Positions 35,336-44,695 of a stretch of 64,000 nucleotides of DNA are shown one piece after another; positions within the stretch are counted from its first letter, which is position 1; every line of letters starts with the position of its first letter. The notes beneath the pieces are model-generated. The model ran no database searches, was not told the origin of the DNA, and saw only the letters and a program-made list of their open reading frames with translations. Origin of the DNA: Nitrospira sp. CR1.2 (GTDB taxonomy: Bacteria; Nitrospirota; Nitrospiria; Nitrospirales; Nitrospiraceae); contig WIAG01000002.1 of NCBI GenBank assembly GCA_014055495.1, positions 85,472 to 149,471 of the forward strand. The letters run 5' to 3'. A program made the position numbers and the translations under genes.

Positions 35336-36736
35336 TCATGCCTTCGCCTTCACCATCGCACCAATCGCAATGGCCATCGGCAATGTCAGCCAAATTTCAC
35401 GCACCATCGGCGTGATCATAAGAAACGCCATCTGTCCGAAAATGATACTGGACATGAGAATCGCATAGGGCCGCAGTGCAGGCTCGCCAAGACCGCGCCT
35501 GGCAGAAATCAGAGCCCAGGCCCACAGCCCCAGAAACGCGGCCAGCGCAAACACCCCCAGCTCACTGGCCACCTCCAAAAATACATTGTGAATCGTGGAG
35601 GGATGGGAAGAATGATTCGCCCACGCCGGCAAGTATTTGGTGTAGTGCCAGATAGACTGCCCAAACCCGACGCCAAACCAGGGATGGGCGGAAAATAACC
35701 CCCAGCCACCCACGATTGACTCCAATCGAAACTCCCAACTCCCGCTTGCCTCATTGACATCGGCTTTTCCGAAGAGTCCCCCGCTTTCGATGGCATGCAC
35801 CCCTGTCGAAAACGATTCGGAAATAGCCTGGTAGCTCAGGAACCCGGTAAAGACCAACACCGCTCCAATCAGCAGTAAGATCCTGACGGCGCGTGAGCGA
35901 AACGACAGGGCAACCACCGTCATCACGGCAAACCCAATCATCGAACTCCTGGCAAAGGTATAAAACCAGGCGTAGCCCATCAATGCCAGCATGCCTCCAA
36001 GCATGATCCGTATCGACGTGCGGGATTCCGTGAGACACAAGAACGCGGTACAGGGAATCGCCATGAGAAAAAAGCTGGCCAACATGATCGGATGAGAGGT
36101 CGTGCCTTCAGCCCGGATCTTTCCGTCGAGAATGGCGCTGAGGGTTCCATCCACGCCGCCCTCACCGGGTTGGCCGAGATTCTTCCGCCAATCGCCCGGC
36201 ATCACGAATCCGTAATGCACCTGCGCCGCAGTGATCAGCGCTTCCCCCATGCCCGTGAATGCAATGACCCAGAGCAAGCGGCGAAAGTGTTCCGGCGTTC
36301 GATTAAATGTGAGCGTCAAGAAGAAGAGCGCCCCGTAGACCGGAATTTTTGCCGCCTCTCCCGGCAGGCCGCGCAATCCCTCGGCAAGCACCAAGGACAC
36401 GATAGACGCCAGAAAGAACAGGCCGGCCAGGTAACCAGCAGGCCAGCGCACGACCAGCGGCCACGGCCCCCGATGGGTCAACGCATTGAATATCACCATG
36501 CCGATGGTCAGCGGTGTGATCAATTTGGTGACGGTAATGTTGCTGATCAAATCGACTTGTATCGGGATCGTCGCCACCAGAATGTAGTAGGGAAACACCA
36601 CCGATGCCGCCATCGTCCCAAAGGCCGTCCCTGCGATCAGAATCGCCAACGCTTTTGTCGACAGCGCAAGCACCGCAGCACCCAGTGCTGCGCCGATGAA
36701 GGTGGGTGCCGCGAGGGCGCCAAATGTCGGCTTCAT
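35336..36736 (-). CDS. O-antigen ligase / polymerase-like membrane protein
   Basis: Polytopic inner-membrane protein of 466 aa with about 12 helices. The Wzy_C/O-antigen ligase domain contains FTFARSSMIGFAVMTV, a periplasmic loop of about 80 residues and HNVFLEVASELGVFALAAFL with the conserved His. It either polymerises repeats (Wzy) or ligates them to a carrier (WaaL); sequence alone does not decide. ATG 36736 overlaps the flippase stop by 4 bp (ATGA), so the longer open frame upstream is not the gene. Confidence 0.88.
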   Translation of the reverse strand: MKPTFGALAAPTFIGAALGAAVLALSTKALAILIAGTAFGTMAASVVFPYYILVATIPIQVDLISNITVTKLITPLTIGMVIFNALTHRGPWPLVVRWPAGYLAGLFFLASIVSLVLAEGLRGLPGEAAKIPVYGALFFLTLTFNRTPEHFRRLLWVIAFTGMGEALITAAQVHYGFVMPGDWRKNLGQPGEGGVDGTLSAILDGKIRAEGTTSHPIMLASFFLMAIPCTAFLCLTESRTSIRIMLGGMLALMGYAWFYTFARSSMIGFAVMTVVALSFRSRAVRILLLIGAVLVFTGFLSYQAISESFSTGVHAIESGGLFGKADVNEASGSWEFRLESIVGGWGLFSAHPWFGVGFGQSIWHYTKYLPAWANHSSHPSTIHNVFLEVASELGVFALAAFLGLWAWALISARRGLGEPALRPYAILMSSIIFGQMAFLMITPMVREIWLTLPMAIAIGAMVKAKA

Positions 36737-38043
36737 GTTCCTGGCGTCCCCTCCGCCATAGGGTTCCCGCTGCGCTTGGACGACCACAGAAATCCCAACG
36801 CATATCCCAGAACCACAATGATGGCCAGTGATTGAAGCATGCGAGCGATCAACGTGGTCCACGCGGCCCCGAGCGCGCCGAAACCCGGAATCAACAAGCA
36901 CCCGGCGACAATCCACCCCAGCAGCGCAAACCCTTGAATCAAGCCGAACCAATGAGGGCGGTCCATCGTGTACAAGACCAGGTACAGCGGATGGGTCACC
37001 AGCGTGCCGAGCGTACCGATAAACAGCACTTGAAAGATCACGATGGTGCCTTCGTAGGCAGGGCCAAACAAGGCCACCACCAGCGGGCGGGCAAAATAAA
37101 GGACCGGGAGCAGGCACACCGCTATGAGTGCATACAGCGGAAAAGCTCGTTGCACGTAGGAACGGCACTGTTCGAGCCCGGTAAGTTGAGTGATTTTCGG
37201 AAGTAAGGTTGTCACCAGACTGACGGTGAGAAAGTCCACCCCCATCAACAGCGAGGACCCTGCACCATAGAGACCCGCCTCGCGGGCATCGGCCACATAA
37301 TTCAACACAGGGACACCGAGATTGATCTGCAGAATAAAAAACAGACTGGCCATCGCAGGCCATTTGCTGAACCGGAGGAGATCACGTAAGAGCGCGGTGT
37401 CGAGCCGCGGCAGTGCCAGATGTGCTCGCAGCAGCCAGATCCCCCATGCCGTGCACGCGTAATAAAACAGCACATGCAGCCCCATCACAGGCCCCAGCGA
37501 CAACCACCCCGCCCAGAGGAGAAGTGGAATACCAAGGACGCGCAGCAAGTTGACCAGCGCGACCATAGCCCCATAAACGGCAAACTCCTCGCGCGCTTGC
37601 CAGACGCACAGTGCAAAACTCCAGAGCGCGGCGCCGAACGATCCGATCAGACCCAACACCACGGGCAACACATATGAGTGGCGATCAGAAGCGCCTCCGG
37701 CAACATGAACGGCGCCAGCCAGGCCCAGCGCGACGATCGGAATCCCGAGCAGGACGCGCAACGCCAGCGCATTGGTGAGCACTTCAGCCGCCCTGGGCGG
37801 ATCGACCCGCCGGTACATGGAGTAAAACCGCACGACACCCGGACTCAACCCGTCCCCGAGGATATCGTTGCCTAAAATCAAAATCACAATAAACAACGAG
37901 AACAAACCGAACTCTTCAGGTCCCATCTGTCGGGCAACGATCAAGCTCATCGCAAAGCCCAGGCAGGCACCGGTCATCTTCCCGGCAAACACCAGGGCGG
38001 TCTGCTGCGACAGCGTTTTAATCCCGGACCACGAGTTTCGCAT
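36733..38043 (-). CDS. polysaccharide flippase, Wzx-like
   Basis: Inner-membrane protein of 436 aa with about 12 to 14 helices, of the MATE/PST exporter superfamily. N-terminal TALVFAGKMTGACLGFAMSL, then VARQMGPEEFGLFSLFIVIL, typical of Polysacc_synt proteins. It probably moves undecaprenyl-linked repeats to the periplasmic face for the ligase/polymerase encoded just downstream. The two genes overlap by 4 bp. Confidence 0.9.
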   Translation of the reverse strand: MRNSWSGIKTLSQQTALVFAGKMTGACLGFAMSLIVARQMGPEEFGLFSLFIVILILGNDILGDGLSPGVVRFYSMYRRVDPPRAAEVLTNALALRVLLGIPIVALGLAGAVHVAGGASDRHSYVLPVVLGLIGSFGAALWSFALCVWQAREEFAVYGAMVALVNLLRVLGIPLLLWAGWLSLGPVMGLHVLFYYACTAWGIWLLRAHLALPRLDTALLRDLLRFSKWPAMASLFFILQINLGVPVLNYVADAREAGLYGAGSSLLMGVDFLTVSLVTTLLPKITQLTGLEQCRSYVQRAFPLYALIAVCLLPVLYFARPLVVALFGPAYEGTIVIFQVLFIGTLGTLVTHPLYLVLYTMDRPHWFGLIQGFALLGWIVAGCLLIPGFGALGAAWTTLIARMLQSLAIIVVLGYALGFLWSSKRSGNPMAEGTPGT

Positions 38044-38129
38044 ACGCGCTTACACCGACTCCTCGTTGCACATCGCACGGCGAAGGACCCCAGGGCCCCC
38101 GCACCATCGTCTTGGCCTGCTCCCTGACG

Positions 38130-39086
38130 TCACGATCGAACTTCCGTACCTCCGCCTATCAGTCCCCTGGCGACACAGGCAACGTCCGCCGACCACTGCG
38201 CGACACACTGCTCCAGGCCCTTAGTAATGTCGTCGGGCTGATAGGGAACGAGATCCAACAACAGCGAGGTGTCCGCCTGCCAGTGCTTAGGATCGCCCGG
38301 CAGTTCTCTATTCAACGTGACAATGGCCTTCTGGTTTCCGACCAGACGCGTCACGATCTCCGCCATCGTCCTGACCGACGTCGACACGCCGGACGCGACA
38401 TTGACGGCCCAGAACCCTTTCGGTTGCCGCTCCGCGATTCCCAGGAAGTATCGGCAGATATCATCAATGTGCAGGAAATCCCGGGTCTCAGTCCCCGTAC
38501 CTTGAATGGTCAAATAGGGGTTGTCGTCGATGGCTTGCCGAAAGAGCTCCCACACCAGCAACCGCTGCTGAGCAGACCCGATTGTCGAGAAGAGTCTGGC
38601 CGAGACCACATTCAGCCCAAAACATTGTGCATACTCCTGCGCCAGTTGCTCGCAAATGACCTTGTGAAATCCATATGGTGAAATCGGGCGCAGACTCGCG
38701 CCCTCGGTGACCGGCAAGAGCGTCGGATTGCCATACACGGACGCGCTGGATGGGAAAATGACCACTGGATTCACATCGGATTTTCGAACGGCGTCCAGCA
38801 CCGCACCCCAGGTCTCGACCGCCTTCAGAAAATCTTCCCGAGGTTGCTGGAATGAATAGCCGACCGAGGCCGAGCCGGCCGCATGCACCACCACATCAGG
38901 GCGATACCGATTCATGGCATGGATGAGCTCCGGATGGTCGAGCGCACATCGCGTAAATTCCATGCCCTGGAGCGAATGCCCGCGCTCGGACTGGGCGACA
39001 CCCAGCACCTGATGACCCCTGCTGAGGGCATATTTCGCCGCACTACTTCCCACAAACCCCTGACAGCCCGTAACCAATAATTTCAT
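38130..39086 (-). CDS. NAD-dependent nucleotide-sugar epimerase/dehydratase
   Basis: Extended SDR enzyme of 318 aa. LLVTGCQGFVGSSAAKYALS at the N-terminus, VVHAAGSASVGYSF, IFPSSASVYGNP and YGFHKVICEQ (YxxxK) form the catalytic core. The C-terminal part holds RDFLHIDDICRYFLGI. It may be a UDP-glucose 4-epimerase-like or 4-reductase-like enzyme; the sugar is unknown. Sits between flippase and methyltransferase genes. Confidence 0.86.
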   Translation of the reverse strand: MKLLVTGCQGFVGSSAAKYALSRGHQVLGVAQSERGHSLQGMEFTRCALDHPELIHAMNRYRPDVVVHAAGSASVGYSFQQPREDFLKAVETWGAVLDAVRKSDVNPVVIFPSSASVYGNPTLLPVTEGASLRPISPYGFHKVICEQLAQEYAQCFGLNVVSARLFSTIGSAQQRLLVWELFRQAIDDNPYLTIQGTGTETRDFLHIDDICRYFLGIAERQPKGFWAVNVASGVSTSVRTMAEIVTRLVGNQKAIVTLNRELPGDPKHWQADTSLLLDLVPYQPDDITKGLEQCVAQWSADVACVARGLIGGGTEVRS

Positions 39087-39156
39087 GACCGGCTCACTTC
39101 CTGCGACGAAGACTTGTGTTCCTACAAGCGATCCCGTTCTCGATCAGACCCACCCA

Positions 39157-39945
39157 TCATTTAATGATGAAGCAGCTGCCCATCGGCGTCTCGTAGAAGA
39201 GGGAACAGTCAATGCCTCGCACATATTCATCCACGGCTCGTTTAGCCCCCGGAAACACGCTGTAGCCATAGTCATCGACGACGATGATGCCCCCGGGCAT
39301 TAGTCTGGGATAGAAAAATTTCAGGCTATCCAAGGTCGGCTGGTACAAATCGACATCGACGTGCACGAACGCGAATCGTTTGTGCTCCACTTCGTGAAAT
39401 CGCTCCGGTATCCACCCCTTGTAGATTTCAATGAAGTCGAACCCCACGAGGGCTTTCTTCAAGTCATCAATGGTGGACGAAAACCAGTTCTTCTCAAACT
39501 CAGCTTCCTCTTTGGTCTGCCGGGCATAGTCGGAGACGTCTTCGCTGGTTTTGTCTGATAACCCTCCTTCGAACGAGTCAAAAATATGAAACGACCGCGA
39601 AAAACCATGTCGCGTGAGAATCTTGGAGATGATGTAGGCCGAATGCCCCTTCCAACATCCGCATTCCGCAAACTCCCCGTCGATGTTCCGGCGGGCGGCC
39701 AGCTCGGCCATCTGCTGCAAGCTAAACAGGCGGCACTGCAGAGGGAAATTATCGACCCATTCCATGCCCGACTTGGCAAGGCCCTCCCGATACAGCGCCA
39801 TGCGAGGATGGTCTTGTTGAAAGTATTCCAGCGTGTTCTTGTCGAAAAAGACGATGTCGGTATCGTGCTTCTTCTTGTGAAACTCGGCTTGGAGTCCCAG
39901 CATGGCAAACCCCTTCACCAGCGATGTCTTAAGAATCTGCTTCAC
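39157..39945 (-). CDS. TylF/MycF-like O-methyltransferase
   Basis: SAM-dependent methyltransferase of 262 aa. FAECGCWKGHSAYIISKILT is motif I, SFHIFDSFEGG the next strand, and FVHVDVDLYQPTLDSLKFFY with GGIIVVDDYGYSVFPGAKRA the metal-binding Asp residues typical of TylF/MycF enzymes. In this context it probably methylates a hydroxyl of a nucleotide- or lipid-linked sugar. Start is GTG with a GGGAGG site. Confidence 0.88.
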   Translation of the reverse strand: MKQILKTSLVKGFAMLGLQAEFHKKKHDTDIVFFDKNTLEYFQQDHPRMALYREGLAKSGMEWVDNFPLQCRLFSLQQMAELAARRNIDGEFAECGCWKGHSAYIISKILTRHGFSRSFHIFDSFEGGLSDKTSEDVSDYARQTKEEAEFEKNWFSSTIDDLKKALVGFDFIEIYKGWIPERFHEVEHKRFAFVHVDVDLYQPTLDSLKFFYPRLMPGGIIVVDDYGYSVFPGAKRAVDEYVRGIDCSLFYETPMGSCFIIK

Positions 39946-39964
39946 AACAACCTCCCACCTTCAC

Positions 39965-41197
39965 TCATGACTTACAGGCGATCTCACTCAATTGGCGTCT
40001 GAAATCCTCTTGGACCGAGCGCGTCTTATTCCTGTCCGGCCGCATGTTCACCAATCTGTCGTACACCTGATAGGTCCGCTCAGCCATGGCAGCCAAACTG
40101 AGGTCCTCAAGGATCTTCGTCCTGGCCCGCAGGCCCACGGCTTTGAGTTGCTCAGGCGATTCCCGCAGGCGCAGCAATGTCTCGGTAAGAACGGCCACAT
40201 CGCCCACAGGCACCAAGTACCCGGTCTGGCCGTCGGTAATCATTTCGGATGCGCCGCCCACATCCGACGCGACCACCGGCTTTCCCATCGCCATGCCCTC
40301 AAGCATCGTAAAACTGAAACTTTCGGCAAAGGACGGCGCCACCAACACATCCAAGGCGGCAAACACCGCCGGAATCTCAGACAGGGAGACATGGGCCATG
40401 ACAACAGCCGACGCCAAGTTATGTGTGGCGATAAAATCGAGCAGAGACTGTCGGTAGGATTCGAATCCAGGGAGCACGGTGCCGACAATCACAAACCGAC
40501 TGCGCGGGTACCGGTCAAGGATTGCGCGTGCCGCCGTCAAAAAGTTGAGATGGTTCTTCACCGGATGGATACGGCCGACCATCCCGTACACGTAGTCGCC
40601 GCCTGCGGCAAATTCGGACACGGATGAAGGTGCCAGGGTACGAGCGGGATCAAACCAGGCGGTGTCGATGCCATTGCGTATAGCGACCACGGGAGGATCC
40701 TGCGTCCCCATCCGCAACTCTGTGCCGATCGCAACTGAGTCGGTGATGACGGCATCCAGTCGCCGGAGAATCATGCGATCGATCCACGGATATACCGTGG
40801 CACGCCACGAGCCCTTCGCGAAATTCACCCACCCGAGAAAAGAGGCAACGACCGGCCGACCGGTCACTCTCGCGCTGAGGATGCCGATCAGATCGGAGCG
40901 ATGGTCCAGCGCGTGGATCACATCGGCTTGAAACTTCCTGATCAATGCGCTTACGGCAATCACATCGCGAAGGTTGAAAGGATTGCCGATCGGAATCGTG
41001 ACGTACTCGAATCCCGACTGTTTCAATTCCTTCAGCCAGGTGGTTTCACCCAGCGCCGGATTCACGATACACACCAGCAGACAGCGCACCTTTTCTGGGT
41101 CAAATCCTTTCAAGAGGGAGAGCAAATAGGTCTCGCCTCCGGTCATGCCGGTGATCCCGCGACAGTTGCGAATGATCAGCACCCGAATCGGTTTCAT
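39965..41197 (-). CDS. glycosyltransferase, GT4 type
   Basis: GT-B enzyme of 410 aa. N-terminal GITGMTGGETYLLSLLKGFD, then VYGMVGRIHPVKNHLNFLTA, and the donor-site VAPSFAESFSFTMLEGMAMG, where the EX7E motif (ESFSFTMLE) is complete. A retaining enzyme acting on a lipid-linked or free sugar acceptor. Gene follows the GT39-like gene with a 46-bp gap. Confidence 0.92.
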   Translation of the reverse strand: MKPIRVLIIRNCRGITGMTGGETYLLSLLKGFDPEKVRCLLVCIVNPALGETTWLKELKQSGFEYVTIPIGNPFNLRDVIAVSALIRKFQADVIHALDHRSDLIGILSARVTGRPVVASFLGWVNFAKGSWRATVYPWIDRMILRRLDAVITDSVAIGTELRMGTQDPPVVAIRNGIDTAWFDPARTLAPSSVSEFAAGGDYVYGMVGRIHPVKNHLNFLTAARAILDRYPRSRFVIVGTVLPGFESYRQSLLDFIATHNLASAVVMAHVSLSEIPAVFAALDVLVAPSFAESFSFTMLEGMAMGKPVVASDVGGASEMITDGQTGYLVPVGDVAVLTETLLRLRESPEQLKAVGLRARTKILEDLSLAAMAERTYQVYDRLVNMRPDRNKTRSVQEDFRRQLSEIACKS

Positions 41198-41243
41198 CTG
41201 TGGCTCCTCACCGCATCACAACGTCTCGTTTCACCAGACTGCT

Positions 41244-42623
41244 TCACGACTGCCTCCGTCGATACGATGCGGCCAGTTCCCCGACCGGCGAGAGCTTCAG
41301 CCAGCGTACTCCCGCCGAGCCGATCGAAAGCCCCCATCGGTTCGTTATTGCACGCAGACCGGCCGTCATGAACACGGTCGTCACCGGAACGACAGGAACA
41401 CTGTATCGGATGGTGGAAAACGTGAGGGCATGGATCGCCGTGAGAAACAGAATCGGCAGGAGCAGAACAACCCAGAGTTCTTTCCTGAACTCGACTTGCA
41501 GAATTCCGAGTAGCGCGAGTGCCAAACTCAGCATTTGAAACACGATGATGTACGTTTGCGCCCAGCGGTTGTCGGGAAGGAAAATTCTGAACCAGAAGCG
41601 AAACAACTTTCTGGCACTCAACAGTGCGCTCTCGAATGGATGCTCGGCGATCTCCTGCCACGCGGCTTGAAGAAATGCACGGTCCTCCTCAACCGTAATA
41701 TGGACCGGTTGAGTCGCGGAAGACGACGCCCAGCGATCCGTCCCCCCCATAAGGGCGCGCGCCGATCCTTCCGTCGATGCCAACACCGCACCACGCAATT
41801 CGTTTAAATGTTCCCTGGTGGCGGCATCCACTTCCCAATCCTCACGCCCGTCACTGGCCGTTTGGTTGCCCAACCACAACGCATATCCTCCGCCGGTCGC
41901 CACTACCACCAACTGACCCGTGAGTCGATAATTGCGGATCGCCCAGGGGCTGAGCACCAGGAGACAGGCAATGGACATCGCCATCGCGACGGACAGGGCC
42001 CGCTTGGGCTGTTTGCGCAACCGGTAGCACGCGGCCACGACCAGGCAAGGCCACATTCCCAATGCCACGGGCTTCACCAATGCCGCCCCGGCAATCAACG
42101 CGCCGACCAACATGAACACTGTCGATCGCCGTGTGTGTATCGCAGCTACCCACGCCGCAATCGCCGCCGTGAACACCAGCGTAAACAGCGGTTCGGACAA
42201 AAAGCGCAGGGTGTAGTACGCGGACAGCGGATGGAGAGCAAAGAGCACGGCGGACACACAGCCGATAGTCTCGTCGAACTGCCGCGTGCCGATGTACAGA
42301 ATGAGCACAGCCGTCATGGCATCCAAGGCCGATTGCGCAAGCAGCACCGCGGTCTCGTTATGCTCCCCGAACAGACAATAGAGCACCGCGAGAAATGCCG
42401 GATAGGCCGGTGCCCTCCACAGAATCGCTTCCCCCTCTGGCTCGGCCACAAAACCATGCCCACGCGACAGGTTGGCCGCAATGTCGGAATAGACATCCGC
42501 CCGTTTGATCACCGGCACCGATGCATCGATCAGCAGGGCGACACCGGCACGAAGCATGAAACACAAGGCAAAGACCGCGCAGATGCAGAGCCATCGTGAA
42601 GACCGGTTCAGCGCCATCGCCAC
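41244..42623 (-). CDS. membrane glycosyltransferase, GT39/PMT-like
   Basis: Integral membrane protein of 459 aa with about 11 helices. The first periplasmic loop carries VIKRADVYSDIAANLSRGHG with the Asp used by GT-C enzymes, and GEAILWRAPAYPAFLAVLYC follows. It would use a polyprenyl-phosphate sugar as donor and act on the periplasmic side. GTG 42623 or ATG 42617 start, directly after the hydrolase-like gene. Acceptor unknown. Confidence 0.85.
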   Translation of the reverse strand: MAMALNRSSRWLCICAVFALCFMLRAGVALLIDASVPVIKRADVYSDIAANLSRGHGFVAEPEGEAILWRAPAYPAFLAVLYCLFGEHNETAVLLAQSALDAMTAVLILYIGTRQFDETIGCVSAVLFALHPLSAYYTLRFLSEPLFTLVFTAAIAAWVAAIHTRRSTVFMLVGALIAGAALVKPVALGMWPCLVVAACYRLRKQPKRALSVAMAMSIACLLVLSPWAIRNYRLTGQLVVVATGGGYALWLGNQTASDGREDWEVDAATREHLNELRGAVLASTEGSARALMGGTDRWASSSATQPVHITVEEDRAFLQAAWQEIAEHPFESALLSARKLFRFWFRIFLPDNRWAQTYIIVFQMLSLALALLGILQVEFRKELWVVLLLPILFLTAIHALTFSTIRYSVPVVPVTTVFMTAGLRAITNRWGLSIGSAGVRWLKLSPVGELAASYRRRQS

Positions 42624-42624
42624 A

Positions 42625-43899
42625 CTACTCTCTGCCCTTGAACGAGGCCTGTTTCAGGTAATGCGAACTCTCGCGAACCGCCCGATTCCAAGCGGCCTTC
42701 TCATCGGGAAATACACCGAGTCGTGGAACTTCGTAGAAATCTTGGGCTATCTGAAAGTGTGCAAGCGTGACGGCGTGCACACGGTCGAACCGGGGGAGCA
42801 CCTCGCGAAACACTTCTTCAATGATGCGCGCGCGGCTGCTGGCTCCATCCCCGAGGATCCCGAATTCTGGCAAGAACAGCGGCCGCTGCGTCACGCTCCC
42901 CCAGGCCTCATATCCGGGGGTCAAGGCTTCCGTGATCGGGGTACGTAATTCTTGTTGCCGTAGTTTCGGCGGGATGCGCGGATCGATGAAATAGGCGCTT
43001 TGCCCGACCCAGTCGATATACTCATCACCGGGATAGAAAAACTTCGGATGGAGCCACGGGTTGTAGTCTTCATGGCGTGGATTCATGTAGTGCGAGCCGG
43101 CGTACATGAACCACGTGACATTCTGAGCACCTTCTCGCCGGAATAGTTCGATGACATGGACGAACGCGTCCCGAATGCGCTCCGGCCCATCCGGCCAAGT
43201 CGGATCGCCATACAACCGACAGAGATGCTCGGTGTCCTCGAGACGGTCTCCCCCCTGCCTGCCGAACACCATCATGCCCTGATAGTTAAACTCACTGAAC
43301 AACGTCAGCATGATCGGATGCTGATAGTCCCGAATCTGGCGAGCCACAGTCACAATGTAGTCGTCAAAGTCGCCGTTGAGGAGTCGCGCGACTGTCACCG
43401 TCGGTTTCCTGAAGCCATACCAGAAAAGAGTAGATTCCCAGTCACAACACTGGATGGCCCAGGCTACAGCCAGCACACCGCCCTGCTTGCGCAACTCTTC
43501 CGCCAGTTGAAGGGGGCTGAGTGAAGCAGACTCCATCGAATCGGCAAAGGTACGCAAATGTGGGGACGACGAGTTCCAGTCTTCGTCGGACACCCAATCG
43601 TGAAACGTAAACACAATCGCCGGAAGGTGCCCGGTTTTCGAGCCGTAGTCGCGTTGATCGGCCAGAATCGGGCCGATGCTGTATAGCCCGATGTAGGCCC
43701 CCTGGCTGGGGACCGCTAGAGAGAGACGATCTGCCGATGAGGACCGACTCGCTTTCGGAGGCGTGACCTCGGTTCGACAACCGACGGTGGATTCAGGGGC
43801 CGGCGCAGCGCCAGCCTGGGCCGCACAAAGCAGAACGCCTACCGAGACCGCCAGAGCCAGCCAACCGGCCGCCTCGGGTCTTAGCACGTAGTTACGCAC
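42625..43899 (-). CDS. secreted glycoside-hydrolase-like protein in polysaccharide locus
   Basis: Exported protein of 424 aa with TIM-barrel features. GTG at 43899 is preferred: it has an AAGGGA site and gives a normal signal peptide (WLALAVSVGVLLCAAQAGAA); the open frame upstream runs into the methyltransferase gene. GAYIGLYSIGPILADQRDYG begins the barrel. TLFSEFNYQG supplies a candidate acid Glu, and RPLFLPEFGILGDG a candidate nucleophile, as in GH26-type enzymes. Probably trims or modifies the exported polymer. The protein at 23932 is a distant relative with the same layout. Confidence 0.68.
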   Translation of the reverse strand: MRNYVLRPEAAGWLALAVSVGVLLCAAQAGAAPAPESTVGCRTEVTPPKASRSSSADRLSLAVPSQGAYIGLYSIGPILADQRDYGSKTGHLPAIVFTFHDWVSDEDWNSSSPHLRTFADSMESASLSPLQLAEELRKQGGVLAVAWAIQCCDWESTLFWYGFRKPTVTVARLLNGDFDDYIVTVARQIRDYQHPIMLTLFSEFNYQGMMVFGRQGGDRLEDTEHLCRLYGDPTWPDGPERIRDAFVHVIELFRREGAQNVTWFMYAGSHYMNPRHEDYNPWLHPKFFYPGDEYIDWVGQSAYFIDPRIPPKLRQQELRTPITEALTPGYEAWGSVTQRPLFLPEFGILGDGASSRARIIEEVFREVLPRFDRVHAVTLAHFQIAQDFYEVPRLGVFPDEKAAWNRAVRESSHYLKQASFKGRE

Positions 43900-44695
43900 C
43901 GACTGTTCCCTTACCCAGCTCAACAATTTGGAGATACCCATACCGACGCAAGAAGGGAATCGAGCCGGCGGCCTGATCACAACTGAGGAGCAACGAGGTC
44001 ATCCAGGGCCATCGTTTCTTAAAAACGTAAAAATCAAGTAACCGGAATAACAATAAACTTGGAAAGTGAATCGTGCAGGCACCGGGGAAGGCACTCTGCA
44101 GGGTCGCGATATCTCGACGCGTGAGTGGATGCTCATGCTCGTCACTATATTGTGGAACACCGAAGCGGCCACAGACTCTGCTCCGAGCCACCATCAGCAA
44201 CGGATTCAAGGCTGAATTCTCGATAAATACTGCCTTTCCACCCGGCTTCAACAGGCGCGCGATCTGCCGGCTGGCCTTGGGCAAATCCACGTGATGGAGC
44301 ACAAACGTCCCAAACACGACGTCGAAGCTCGCGTCGGGAAAGTCCAATTCCTCAAACGGCTTGCACAGGAACATCACCTTCACCCCGTTCACGGTGGCCA
44401 GCCTGCGGGCCGTATCGAGCTGGCCGTCTGCCGTATCGAAGGCCGTCACCGTTGCCCCACGTTTTGCCAGCATCACCGACGTGTGTCCTGGCCCGCAACC
44501 GCAATCCAGCAGCACTTTCCCTTTGACATCGCCCAGTAGGTCCAACGCATAGGCATAGAGGTCGTAGAGACCCCAGAGCGTCAACCAATAATCATACGGG
44601 GCATACCATCCGTCCTCGCGAACGAACCCCTCCACCGGAGCCGCTGTGTCATTGACTTGCATGACCCCCGCCACTCCCGTCATTGACTCACTCAT
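43892..44695 (-). CDS. class I SAM-dependent methyltransferase
   Basis: Enzyme of 267 aa. KVLLDCGCGPGHTSVMLAKR is motif I, TAFDTADGQLDTAR the acidic loop, and FDVVFGTFVLHHVDLPKASR the UbiE-like motif. ATG at 44695 is chosen because it overlaps the copolymerase stop by 4 bp (ATGA) and has a GGGAGGG site. Substrate unknown; a sugar or lipid-carrier methylation is possible, perhaps for chain capping. Confidence 0.87.
   Translation of the reverse strand: MSESMTGVAGVMQVNDTAAPVEGFVREDGWYAPYDYWLTLWGLYDLYAYALDLLGDVKGKVLLDCGCGPGHTSVMLAKRGATVTAFDTADGQLDTARRLATVNGVKVMFLCKPFEELDFPDASFDVVFGTFVLHHVDLPKASRQIARLLKPGGKAVFIENSALNPLLMVARSRVCGRFGVPQYSDEHEHPLTRRDIATLQSAFPGACTIHFPSLLLFRLLDFYVFKKRWPWMTSLLLSCDQAAGSIPFLRRYGYLQIVELGKGTVGA

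Noticed and set aside
36737..37363. N-terminal extension of the O-antigen ligase frame
   Set aside because: It runs under the flippase gene; the ATG at 36736 gives the ATGA overlap and the first membrane helix.
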